Source: UBA1426 sp052034085
Lineage (GTDB): Bacteria; Bacillota; Clostridia; Peptostreptococcales; Anaerovoracaceae
Reading direction: 5' to 3'
DNA length: 45,711 nt
Assembly: GCA_052034085.1 (NCBI GenBank)
Contig: JBPOJA010000022.1
Coordinates: 1-45,711, forward strand
Part shown: in pieces, positions 17,132 to 25,248 of the stretch
Position numbering within the stretch: the stretch's first letter is position 1
How the letters are laid out: the number at the start of each line of letters is the position of its first letter
Made by a program: the position numbers and the translations under genes
Notes under the pieces: generated by a model
The model's input: only the letters and a program-made list of their open reading frames with translations
The model's database searches: none
What the model was told of the DNA's origin: nothing

Positions 17132-17581
17132 TTGGCAAATATCGACCTTTTAGTCAAAAGTCTGACTGATGATAATGACAATCTTGCCTACCGGTCAATG
17201 AAAATACTGGAAGAAATCAGCATGAATTCTTCAGCTGTCTATCCCTATTTTGAGCGCTTTACCGAAATGCTTTCCAGCGATAATTCCTACATCCGGACAA
17301 GAGGACTTGTGCTCATTGCCGCAAATGCCAGATGGGACGCGGAGAATCGTGTTGAGAAAATCATAGACAAATATCTTGAGCATATAGTCGACGAAAAACC
17401 AATTACTGCAAGACAATGTATAAAATCATTGCCGTCTATCGCAAAATACAAACCAAACCTGAACTACAAAATTATTAAAGCGCTGACACAAGTTGATTTA
17501 TCAAAGTACAATGAAAGTATGCGGGAACTCATCGCAAAAGATATCCAGAAAACACTGGCTGATATAGAAGAGCACAAATAA
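17132..17581 (+). CDS. HEAT-repeat-like helical protein
   Basis: A 149-residue, all-helical protein without signal peptide or membrane span. Repeated helix pairs such as LLVKSLTDDNDNLAYRSMKI, FTEMLSSDNSYIRTRGLVLI and ARQCIKSLPSIAKYKPNLN fit the HEAT/ARM-like repeats of scaffold proteins. The TTG start is supported by GGGAGGTAATTC immediately upstream, a ribosome site that lies in the last codons of the DUF5131 remnant. No catalytic motif is seen. Proteins of this size are common in Clostridia as uncharacterised genes, so the partner is unknown. Confidence 0.8.
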   Translation: MANIDLLVKSLTDDNDNLAYRSMKILEEISMNSSAVYPYFERFTEMLSSDNSYIRTRGLVLIAANARWDAENRVEKIIDKYLEHIVDEKPITARQCIKSLPSIAKYKPNLNYKIIKALTQVDLSKYNESMRELIAKDIQKTLADIEEHK

Positions 17582-17638
17582 TTTAATGGAACAAGACCGC
17601 AAGCTGTTCGTCTAAACAGGTGAAGGGATGTGAACCAA

Positions 17639-18904
17639 ATGAAAAAATGGTTGAAATTGATTTCAATACTCGCAGCAATAGCTGTTGTTTCTGCCGGCTT
17701 GACATCCTGTGCCGCAAATGTGCCGCAGGTGTCGGCGAAAAATCTGATGGATGAAGTAAAAGCCGAGGCAGTTTCCGGCAAGGAAAGCGATGAAAGATTT
17801 ATTCAAAATGCCGCTGATTTTACAATTGAGCTGTTTAAAAAATCTCATAACCCCAGTGAAAATTCATTGCTCTCACCTGTTTCGGTTATGTTTGCCCTGG
17901 CAATGACGGCAAATGGTGCTCACGGCAACACCCTTTCTGAAATGGAAAAGGTTCTGAGCCGGGAAATCAATATAGACGAGCTCAATGCCTACCTCAATTA
18001 CTACATGAATCACCTGCCCAGCGAAGACAAATCAAAGCTTGAAATAGCAAATTCCATATGGTTCCGAGATGATGAGAACCGTCTGTCTGTGGAGCATGAT
18101 TTCCTGCAGACAAATGCAAACTATTACGGAGCGGAAATCTACAAATCCCCTTTTAATGATGAAACCCTGACCGACATTAATAACTGGGTAGCGCTGAAAA
18201 CTGACGGAATGATAGACAAGATTCTGGACAGGATAGAAGATGATGCTGTTATGTTTCTTTTAAATGCCATCGTGTTTGATGCGGAATGGCAGAAAGTATA
18301 CAACAAGAGCGATGTTTATGAAAGCGAATTCTATGCCATTGACGGCACAAGACAAAAGGCGGATTTCATGCGTTCGGAGGAATCCCTTTATCTCGATGAC
18401 GGACGCGGAAAAGGCTTTATAAAACCCTACTTTGGCGGGAAATACAGCTTTGCCGCCTTTCTGCCAAATGAAGATGTGAAAATAGAAGACTATATATCCG
18501 GCCTTACCGGAGAAGATTTGCTGGCTGCATTAAACGAAGCAGAATATGCAACAGTGTATGCCAACATGCCGAAATTCAGTTATGATTATGAAGTCAGGCT
18601 TAACGACATTTTAACTGACCTGGGCATGGCTGATGCTTTCGAAGCCGACACAGCTGACTTCACAAAAATGGCCCATTCCAGCCGTGGCAACATTTACATA
18701 GGTGAAGTAGTGCACAAAACATTCATCTCTTTAGACGAGCTGGGCACAAAAGCGGGAGCGGTAACGAAAGTTGAAATGAAGGATGAAAGTGCTCCCATGG
18801 ACATAATATTTATTACACTGGACCGCCCGTTTGTCTATGCCATCATCGACAATTCGACCATGCTTCCCGTATTTATCGGCACTGTAATGAGCCTTGCTTC
18901 CTGA
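17639..18904 (+). CDS. Serpin-family protease inhibitor, predicted lipoprotein
   Basis: A bacterial serpin of 421 residues anchored outside the membrane: signal peptide with lipobox LTSC (Cys24), then the full serpin fold from SPVSVMFALAMTANGA through FLLNAIVFDAEWQ to the C-terminal RPFVYAIIDNSTMLPVFIG. The hinge of the reactive loop (GTKAGAVTKVE from residue 369) has Thr at P14 and small residues at P12-P9, as in inhibitory serpins. Counting from the hinge places P1-P1' near Glu383-Ser384, although the loop is about three residues longer than in antitrypsin. The ATG at 17639 fits AGGGA upstream better than the GTG at 17630. The 3' end overlaps the convergent agmatinase-family gene by 32 bases. 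Confidence 0.93.
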   Translation: MKKWLKLISILAAIAVVSAGLTSCAANVPQVSAKNLMDEVKAEAVSGKESDERFIQNAADFTIELFKKSHNPSENSLLSPVSVMFALAMTANGAHGNTLSEMEKVLSREINIDELNAYLNYYMNHLPSEDKSKLEIANSIWFRDDENRLSVEHDFLQTNANYYGAEIYKSPFNDETLTDINNWVALKTDGMIDKILDRIEDDAVMFLLNAIVFDAEWQKVYNKSDVYESEFYAIDGTRQKADFMRSEESLYLDDGRGKGFIKPYFGGKYSFAAFLPNEDVKIEDYISGLTGEDLLAALNEAEYATVYANMPKFSYDYEVRLNDILTDLGMADAFEADTADFTKMAHSSRGNIYIGEVVHKTFISLDELGTKAGAVTKVEMKDESAPMDIIFITLDRPFVYAIIDNSTMLPVFIGTVMSLAS

Positions 18905-19799
18905 GATGGTGACCTATGCATTCTGTAACAATTTTTCTGGCTGCGAAGACCGAGATAAGTGAATCGTCCAGGCTCGGAGCAACTTCAACTATATCCATAC
19001 CCACAATTGGAAGATCAAACAAACCTCGCAGCAGGGTCAGTAAATCTCTTGCATTTATCCCTCCGAACTGAGGGGTCCCTGTTCCCGGCGCATAAGCGGG
19101 ATCTAGGCAATCGATATCCAGAGTCAAATAAATATGCCTGAAGTTTTTGAAATGCTGCTTAACTTGTGAAACAACTTCAGCTATTCCCAGTTCAGACATT
19201 TCTCTGGCGCTTAAACAATTGATTTTATTGAGTTTCATAAAATCCAGCTCATCCATTTCTACTGACCTGACGCCCAGGAAAAAAATACTACCCGTTCCGG
19301 ATACATTTTTTAGTTCCAGGGCTCTCCTTTCAGTCGATCCATGTGATAATTTGTCGCCATCCATATGGTCGCATAAATCAAAATGCGCATCTATGTGAAT
19401 AATGCCGAAAGGCTCGCTCAGGCCATCAGAAACTCCTTTTTGAACAGGAATTGTAACTGAATGGTCTCCACCCAGCATGATGAAAAATTTTCCGGCCTCA
19501 AGGATCTGTTTCGTCATGGTCTCTGCATTCCTGAAAATTTCCTCACGGTTGCCGCCTTTCGCATCGCCCAAATCCACAATCCTGACACCTTCAAAGCTTT
19601 CGAAATTTTCAGTTGTGGGTGTGATGGTGTAAGTTATTTCTCTGATACTTTTCGGGGCATCCTTTGCGCCTGCCCTGAAACTGACTCCCCCGTCATATGG
19701 GATGGAGAAAATCACTATATCTGCTTCTTCAACCGGCAATCCCGGCTTGTTCTGGCCGGCCCAGATTCCCGGATCCTTTATCAAATCCATAACTTCCAT
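18873..19799 (-). CDS. speB: Agmatinase/arginase-family ureohydrolase
   Basis: Hydrolyses a guanidino compound (agmatine in typical SpeB) to an amine plus urea using a two-manganese centre. All metal ligands are visible: His113 in GGDHS, Asp137/His139/Asp141 in IDAHFD, and Asp228/Asp230 in LDIDCLDPAYAPG. SHGS at 152-155 is the substrate-side motif. The 308-residue length is typical. The ribosome site AGAGAGGAAACA precedes the ATG. No other polyamine gene is adjacent, so agmatine as substrate is the family default rather than proven; guanidinobutyrase or formiminoglutamase-type activity is possible. Confidence 0.9.
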   Translation of the reverse strand: MEVMDLIKDPGIWAGQNKPGLPVEEADIVIFSIPYDGGVSFRAGAKDAPKSIREITYTITPTTENFESFEGVRIVDLGDAKGGNREEIFRNAETMTKQILEAGKFFIMLGGDHSVTIPVQKGVSDGLSEPFGIIHIDAHFDLCDHMDGDKLSHGSTERRALELKNVSGTGSIFFLGVRSVEMDELDFMKLNKINCLSAREMSELGIAEVVSQVKQHFKNFRHIYLTLDIDCLDPAYAPGTGTPQFGGINARDLLTLLRGLFDLPIVGMDIVEVAPSLDDSLISVFAARKIVTECIGHHLRKQGSLQCR

Positions 19800-19954
19800 T
19801 GTTTCCTCTCTTTCAGTATCTTAATACATACATATATTCATGCATATATTATGGCATATTGTTAACTTATATGATAGTGAGACTGTTCTTTGATAAAATT
19901 TATGCTAGAATAATTAGAACAAACACTGGCAAACATGAATTAAGGAGATTGTAA

Positions 19955-20752
19955 ATGGCAAGGCTTTCGATTCTGGAAACAGGCATCTGGGATGTGCCCA
20001 GAAATGAAATTATAGAGGCGGAAAGCCCGGAGATTTATGCAGAAAACAGACGACACAAAATCCCCGGTTTCAGTGTATTGGTCCAGGATGAGAAAATCGG
20101 CAACCTTCTCTGGGACACTGGCATAACTGACGAGTGGAAAAAAATCTGGCCGGATAAATTCAAAGAAGACTATACTTTCGATAAACTCTGCCGGCTGGAA
20201 GACGAACTATCCAAGGTAAATATTTCTCCGGAAGACATCGATTGCCTGGTTTTGTCCCACTTGCATTATGACCATTCAGGTAATGTGAAACTTTTCAAAA
20301 ATACCAGGGCCGGACAAAATATAATTATCTCAAAAGGTGAGGCACTTGAGGCTTTTCCAAATGTCTGTATGGATGCAAACGGGGTTTCAGGAGCTTATTT
20401 AAGGGAAGAGTTCGTCATGAATGGCATAGGCTATCAAACCATCGAGGAAGATACCTGGCTGTCTGATGGTATATTTTTATTCATCCAGGTGGGCCATACA
20501 CCCGGCGTGATAGGCCTTATGGTGAAAACAGAAAAAAACGGCAACATGATTTTTACATCCGATGCAGTGTATTCTGCTTTGAATTTCGGACCGCCAGTCG
20601 TTCTTCCGGGCCTTTGCACAGACCCTGCGGCATATAAAGAAAACATTCTCCGCCTCCAAAAAATGCAAAAGGAATACAAGGCAAAAATCTATTTTGGCCA
20701 CGATTTGGAAGGTTTTAAAGAATTGAAGTTGGTGCCTTACTGGTACGAATAG
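19955..20752 (+). CDS. Metallo-beta-lactamase-fold hydrolase, lactonase (AttM/AiiA)-like
   Basis: A 265-residue zinc hydrolase. The metal motif SHLHYDHSG gives His102, His104, Asp106 and His107; later ligands are the His in VGHTPGVIG, the Asp in TSDAVYS and the His in FGHDLEGF. An early LLWDTG motif and the general spacing match N-acyl-homoserine-lactone lactonases and related lactone hydrolases of Firmicutes. No signal peptide is seen, so it is cytoplasmic. The ribosome site AAGGAGATTG is good. It is transcribed alone and ends 17 bases before the convergent thiamine-binding gene. Quorum-quenching activity is possible but not shown; other lactones may be the natural substrate. Confidence 0.85.
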   Translation: MARLSILETGIWDVPRNEIIEAESPEIYAENRRHKIPGFSVLVQDEKIGNLLWDTGITDEWKKIWPDKFKEDYTFDKLCRLEDELSKVNISPEDIDCLVLSHLHYDHSGNVKLFKNTRAGQNIIISKGEALEAFPNVCMDANGVSGAYLREEFVMNGIGYQTIEEDTWLSDGIFLFIQVGHTPGVIGLMVKTEKNGNMIFTSDAVYSALNFGPPVVLPGLCTDPAAYKENILRLQKMQKEYKAKIYFGHDLEGFKELKLVPYWYE

Positions 20753-20769
20753 ATCCGTTGCCTCATTAT

Positions 20770-21042
20770 TTATCTGACGCAACCACACACATTTGAAATC
20801 ATAATATTCATGCTGTAACCGAAGCCTGAATCTGACATGGCCTCATTAATGTCTGCCAGGAGCTCAAATACTGCTTGTGAGTCGCCGGTCACTATGGAAG
20901 ACATGCCGCCTATATTATAATCCAACCCGGACTCCTTAATTTTTTTCAGGACCTGATCTATAACTTCCAAATAGTCCTCCGTTCCAATTGGCAGAAGGCT
21001 TAACTGACAGGAAATTATATCCCTTTTTTCCACTGGGCGCAT
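20770..21042 (-). CDS. Thiamine-binding protein, DUF77/MTH1187 family
   Basis: A 90-residue protein with the DUF77 layout: SCQLSLLPIGTEDY near the start, LDYNIGGMSSIVTGD in the middle, and a C-terminal helix and strand. Members form tetramers of ferredoxin-like folds that bind thiamine. The start ATG lies inside the last 28 bases of the methyltransferase gene with GGGGG just upstream, so translation is coupled. It is the last gene of the long minus-strand run and close to thiamine pyrophosphokinase, which supports a role in thiamine handling. The C-terminus ends in a small CGC motif. Confidence 0.82.
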   Translation of the reverse strand: MRPVEKRDIISCQLSLLPIGTEDYLEVIDQVLKKIKESGLDYNIGGMSSIVTGDSQAVFELLADINEAMSDSGFGYSMNIMISNVCGCVR

Positions 21043-21689
21043 ATAAATCCCCCTCTTTCTGTTTCTGACAGTTTTTCTTCCAGTTCCAGGCTGATTTTCT
21101 CATCCGCTGTGTCGGGTGGGATAAAAAGACATTCACCCTTTGCCACCAGATCTTTTTCGTTAAGGGCCACCAATGAATCCAAATTTTTAAAATCTGCATA
21201 CTTATAAACGCTGTCTTCCTGCATCTCTTTTGAAAGGTAGAGTTCCCCCCAGCTGCTTTCACGGTTAATGGTGCCTATCAGAAGATTTCCGCCCTTCTTC
21301 AGGACCCGATACATTTCATTGAAGGCTTTTTGGGGTTCATATACAAATTCAAAAGCTGCCATTGAAAAGACCCCATCAAATTCTTCATCCGGAAAATCCA
21401 GTCTGTAAATATCCATTTGACGTAATTCAATGTTCAGGTCCGGCCTTATTTTTCCCCTGGCAATATCAAGCATTTTGCCGGATATGTCAATGCCCACCAC
21501 TTTGCAACCCAACTCTGCCAGTTTAAGGGTGAAATTCCCTGTTCCACAGCCCGCATCCAGAACTTTCATGCCTTCATAGGGTTTGAATATTTCAAAAGCA
21601 AGCCTGGTTTCAACTTCATCAACAAAACGGCCTAATTTTGTATCATACCAGCTGTCATAATCCCGGGCTTCCCCGTCAAAAACACTCAT
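21015..21689 (-). CDS. Class I SAM-dependent methyltransferase
   Basis: A 224-residue methyltransferase with the Rossmann motif I VLDAGCGTGN (43-52), the acidic ribose-binding VVGIDIS about 25 residues on, and motif IV-like FDGVFSMAAFEFV. The N-terminus DYDSWYDTKLGRFVDEVE resembles UbiE/Methyltransf_11 small-molecule enzymes. The ATG at 21689 has AAGGTG six bases upstream and directly follows the stop of the thiamine pyrophosphokinase gene; a GTG one codon earlier is an alternative. The substrate is unknown. Tight packing between two thiamine-related genes hints at a link, but family members methylate many compounds. Confidence 0.88.
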   Translation of the reverse strand: MSVFDGEARDYDSWYDTKLGRFVDEVETRLAFEIFKPYEGMKVLDAGCGTGNFTLKLAELGCKVVGIDISGKMLDIARGKIRPDLNIELRQMDIYRLDFPDEEFDGVFSMAAFEFVYEPQKAFNEMYRVLKKGGNLLIGTINRESSWGELYLSKEMQEDSVYKYADFKNLDSLVALNEKDLVAKGECLFIPPDTADEKISLELEEKLSETERGGFICAQWKKGI

Positions 21690-21692
21690 CAC

Positions 21693-22367
21693 TTACACCT
21701 TCTCCGAAGATAGTATTACAAAGAGTATCCCCTCTTTAACTTCAACATAAGCCCGGTCTGCTGCAAACTCATTGCTGACTCCCAGAGGAAAACGGTTGGT
21801 CAGATCCGCATTTTTCAGGCTGTAACGAAGACCTTCCAAAGTGACCCCCTTTGCCAGATCTGTATAAGCCAGAACACTGACATAAACCCCTTCGACTTGC
21901 GGAAGGCTGATTCTTCTATTTTTAAAGGCATAAAGGCAGTCACTTCTCCCTTGCAGCAGGCACATGCCTCCCTCCTGGGCTATATATGCACAGGCAGCCA
22001 GGTTTGCCAACTGATGGTCCAGCCTTCCGCCCAGTGCCCCCAAAAGAAGAAAGTCCTTATAGCCCCGGGTCAGTCCCTCTTTAACTGCCAGCATAGTATC
22101 CGTATCGTCTTTCATGGCCGGTGCCCTGATTATCTGTATTGCAGGATTGAGCCTGCCTTTAAAGGAATCAAAATCACCCACCAGCAAATCAGGCTTTAAG
22201 CCGGCCCGAAGAGCGTGCTCATAGCCCCTGTCTGCTGCAATAACGAAGTCCCCGGTCTTAGCCTCATAATGGCCAAATTCCGGTCCTCCGCTGATAATTA
22301 CGCACCTTTTATCCAATCTTCTGCTCTCTTTCTGCCTCAAGAGTTTCCTTTTCCATGAATACTTCAC
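21693..22367 (-). CDS. thiN: Thiamine pyrophosphokinase
   Basis: Converts thiamine to thiamine pyrophosphate using ATP. The 224-residue protein carries the three key blocks: GDFDS (64-68), KDDTDT (86-91) and GGRLDH (113-118), plus the C-terminal SNEFAADRAYVEVKEG substrate region. The frame opens at a GTG (22367) overlapping the stop of the upstream gene by four bases. A TTG at 22316, just before DKRCVIISGG, would give the more usual N-terminus, and neither has a strong ribosome site. It sits in the long run after the ABC transporter, a glucosaminidase and a membrane protein. No TPP riboswitch was recognised nearby. Confidence 0.92.
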   Translation of the reverse strand: MKYSWKRKLLRQKESRRLDKRCVIISGGPEFGHYEAKTGDFVIAADRGYEHALRAGLKPDLLVGDFDSFKGRLNPAIQIIRAPAMKDDTDTMLAVKEGLTRGYKDFLLLGALGGRLDHQLANLAACAYIAQEGGMCLLQGRSDCLYAFKNRRISLPQVEGVYVSVLAYTDLAKGVTLEGLRYSLKNADLTNRFPLGVSNEFAADRAYVEVKEGILFVILSSEKV

Positions 22368-23131
22368 TGCACCAATGGGGAGCTTTTAAATAATTCCCTG
22401 GCTCGTATATAATCCTCTTTCATGCGGATTGAGTATCCGAACTTTTCGCCGTCGGTTCTGATAAAAGTAACAGCCTGACTTACAGGCAAATCCTTGACCT
22501 CTTTTAATTCATCAAGACTCATAAGCCGCCTGGCTCTTCCTTTCTGCAGCAATTCATGCAAGGGCATCTCTGCAACCATTTTCGCAAGCCCGTCAATAAC
22601 ATCCTTGTATGCCACCATCCACTGCCACATGCCTATATCCGTATCTGCTACGACTTTATCCGCTCCGGCCAATGGAACAGTCATTGCCCAGATTGCCTTG
22701 TTGGTAATGACAAGAGAGTTTTCGGGAATTTTTACTTTCCCGACACCCAGCACTGACACGCTTCTGACTTTTCCGTATTCCATCACTGCCGGAATTGACG
22801 CAATTAATATTTCATCAGCCTCAGGTTCTGCATCTTGAAAGCCAACATTTTCCGCAAGGGCGTTTTCATCCAAACCGATGGGTTCCAGCCTGGCAGAAGC
22901 TATTCTCTTAAGTCTGACAATGCTGATTAAAACTGCCAGCACAGCAATTAGTAATAATCCCAGCCCGATATATGCAGGCATTTCATAAGAGAAAGAATAA
23001 ATGGCAGCTACAACAAGCAGTACTGCAAGGCTGAAAGCTTTCCAAAGATCGCGTATTCCACCGAGAATCCCCAGCTGTTTTATTGTCCCTGACACTTTTT
23101 TCCCTTTAATATTTTGGGAGTCGAATTTCAC
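22364..23131 (-). CDS. Conserved membrane protein of unknown function, two N-terminal spans
   Basis: A 255-residue protein I do not recognise. Two hydrophobic segments lie near residues 33-50 and 54-75 (AFSLAVLLVVAAIYSF and IGLGLLLIAVLAVLISIV). A soluble domain of about 170 residues follows, containing PENSLVITNKAIWAMTVPL and DTDIGMWQWM. That pattern resembles bacterial PH-like domains, but this is only an impression. The GTG at 23131 is preferred because GGAGG lies seven bases upstream; a GTG at 23152 would place that ribosome site inside the gene. It overlaps the thiamine pyrophosphokinase start by four bases. Confidence 0.75.
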   Translation of the reverse strand: MKFDSQNIKGKKVSGTIKQLGILGGIRDLWKAFSLAVLLVVAAIYSFSYEMPAYIGLGLLLIAVLAVLISIVRLKRIASARLEPIGLDENALAENVGFQDAEPEADEILIASIPAVMEYGKVRSVSVLGVGKVKIPENSLVITNKAIWAMTVPLAGADKVVADTDIGMWQWMVAYKDVIDGLAKMVAEMPLHELLQKGRARRLMSLDELKEVKDLPVSQAVTFIRTDGEKFGYSIRMKEDYIRARELFKSSPLVQ

Positions 23132-23156
23132 AACCCATCCTCCTTTCTCCACGGGA

Positions 23157-25247
23157 TTATATGCTGACTTTGTCCAGGTCCTGAAGATTATATTGCTTTA
23201 TAAGGTTCATTAACTTTATAGGATATTGTGAATCTGTGGCATAGCCTGCCCTCTTCACAGCCCAGGCACCTAGTATGCTGTCATGCATCACGTCCCTGAA
23301 AATGCCATATCTTTCTTTTTCAAGCAGCAGTTTTTTATGGTCGTTCCAGCTTTCTTCAATATTTTTATAAGCTCTGAAGTTAGCTTCTATCCTGAATCGC
23401 TGACCGTTGTATTCTTCCCAGGTGTTGGAAATAACCGAACCCGCGCTGGCCGATCCTTTGATACCGAAAAGGTTATATGAAAATTTACCTGAATACTTGT
23501 CAACCGGAATACTTTGACCCCAGCCGGTTTCCAATATGGCCTGAGCTGTCTGCAGGGCGGCAGACATTCCGGTCTTTTTCCAGGATGACTTTGCCAGACC
23601 CGATGCAAGAGCCTGAAATTCACTTTTGGCAACTACGGGCCTTGGTCCGTAAGTTGTACCCAGATAAACCTTGAAAGGTATTTTTTCTGTAAATATCTTG
23701 CTGCCGCTATATAGCCCTTCGGCCTGCAGTTGAAAATCACCGCCTGCACCCGGCGTAAAAGTGAATTCCTCGCCGGGCTTTACACCGGATGCCAGAATTT
23801 TTTTAGCACCGGTTTTAAGCTCAGTCAGCACGTAACTCACTGAGTCCGGCCTGACATTTCCGCTAACCTTAAGTTTTACCGAAGCTGTCACAACCTGCTT
23901 AGGCCCGATTCCCTCCAAAAGTATCATGGCCTTGCCCGGTATTTTCACGCTTACAGGCGGGCTTTCATAAACATTTCCGGCTCCGTCTTTTACCCTTACG
24001 ATAACATTTTTATCGCCTGCAAGCTCCGGCCCGGGGAACCAGGAATAGCTGCCGTAAGGTATTCTGGCCAGCAGAGTTTCTTTGCCTGTTACTTTATCTT
24101 TTACAATGTATTCTGTCTCGGAAACGGGGAAATTCCGTGAAGCAATAAGATTAACCGCTTTATCGACGACCTGGTCTTTTTTTACCCCCGCCAGGGTCAG
24201 TTTTCTTTCCACAGTGACCTTAGCTGCTGCCACTTCACTTTCATAGGCCCTGTCATTTTCATCATATGCAATGAACTTGAAGCCAATGGTTCCATTGTCC
24301 CCGTACTGAGGAGTCCATTTGTAAGGTGCGTAGGGATCTATTACTCCTGTCAGAGTGCTGGTTCCTTTCTCCAGATTTAATACTTCCAGTTTTGCGTATG
24401 ATGCCACAAAATTTAAACCCGGAGTTATAGAAATTTCACCTGTTATCGGCAGCCCTGAGGGAACGCCGGAAATAGTGACCCTCGGCTTTGCATTTACATT
24501 GACTGCAACAGCATCCCCAGCCATAAAATTTCCATTGCTGTCAAACAAAGCTCCCACTAAAACCATTTTCCCATCATGGCTGATTCTGGGCAGCCAGGCC
24601 TGACCCGCAGTCAGCTGCGCGTTTCTGGCCACAACATCGCCTTTATGAGTAGCCGGATCCATCAGAATAAACCTGACTTCTTTAGCTGCCTTTAATGTAG
24701 AAGCGGAAGCTGTGATTTTTAATTGTGTCCCTGCGGAAATATCCTGCCCCTGCGCAATACCTGAAACTTTCACATCATAAAAGGGTGTAAATGCTGCAGG
24801 CTTTGACGAATTTACAGTTACCGTCCTTGTAGCATCGGTCCAGCCAACCTCTATGTTCAACATATTGGCCAGCAGCCTCAAAGGCACATAAGTGCGGGAA
24901 TTAATAATAATGGGAGCCACATCGCTAAGGTAGGAATAGTCCACCGCTTTCCCGGCCGTTATTAACCTGCTTCCAATCTTAAGTTTCACATACGTGCTGC
25001 CCTTTTCCACTTCCACGGTCCTGTCCTTGTCGTTCCACTGGACAAGAGCCCCCAGCTCTTCAGATATAAACCTGAGCGGCACCAGGGTTCTTCCATCCCT
25101 GATAATCGGCATGGCTGTTTCCGTTAAATCCTTACCATCTATTATTAAACGCAAAGAGCCGGCAGCAAATGCTTCCGGCCCCAATAAGCCTGAACTGGCA
25201 ATTATCATTAAAACAGCAAGTATGGCAGCAAAATATCTTTTTGTCAT
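23157..25247 (-). CDS. Secreted cell-wall N-acetylglucosaminidase with copper-amine-oxidase-N domain
   Basis: An exported 696-residue wall hydrolase. After a signal peptide (ending EAFA) come two copper-amine-oxidase-N-like repeats (about 30-145: TLVPLRFISEELGA and TYVPLRLLANMLN), which in Clostridia are wall-associated modules. Several Ig-like stretches follow at about 155-530. The C-terminal glucosaminidase domain (about 540-690) has catalytic Glu in AQAILETGWG and the SYNLFGIKG and EANFRAYKNIEESW motifs, like FlgJ/LytG enzymes that cut glycan strands. The ATG at 25247 follows the stop of the upstream gene directly; one nine bases earlier is possible. Position next to a peptide importer suggests wall turnover and peptide recovery. 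Confidence 0.9.
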   Translation of the reverse strand: MTKRYFAAILAVLMIIASSGLLGPEAFAAGSLRLIIDGKDLTETAMPIIRDGRTLVPLRFISEELGALVQWNDKDRTVEVEKGSTYVKLKIGSRLITAGKAVDYSYLSDVAPIIINSRTYVPLRLLANMLNIEVGWTDATRTVTVNSSKPAAFTPFYDVKVSGIAQGQDISAGTQLKITASASTLKAAKEVRFILMDPATHKGDVVARNAQLTAGQAWLPRISHDGKMVLVGALFDSNGNFMAGDAVAVNVNAKPRVTISGVPSGLPITGEISITPGLNFVASYAKLEVLNLEKGTSTLTGVIDPYAPYKWTPQYGDNGTIGFKFIAYDENDRAYESEVAAAKVTVERKLTLAGVKKDQVVDKAVNLIASRNFPVSETEYIVKDKVTGKETLLARIPYGSYSWFPGPELAGDKNVIVRVKDGAGNVYESPPVSVKIPGKAMILLEGIGPKQVVTASVKLKVSGNVRPDSVSYVLTELKTGAKKILASGVKPGEEFTFTPGAGGDFQLQAEGLYSGSKIFTEKIPFKVYLGTTYGPRPVVAKSEFQALASGLAKSSWKKTGMSAALQTAQAILETGWGQSIPVDKYSGKFSYNLFGIKGSASAGSVISNTWEEYNGQRFRIEANFRAYKNIEESWNDHKKLLLEKERYGIFRDVMHDSILGAWAVKRAGYATDSQYPIKLMNLIKQYNLQDLDKVSI

Positions 25248-25248
25248 T

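Noticed and set aside
21693..23160. TPP riboswitch upstream of the thiamine genes
   Set aside because: Genes are packed with no leader space, and no conserved TPP aptamer segments were seen.
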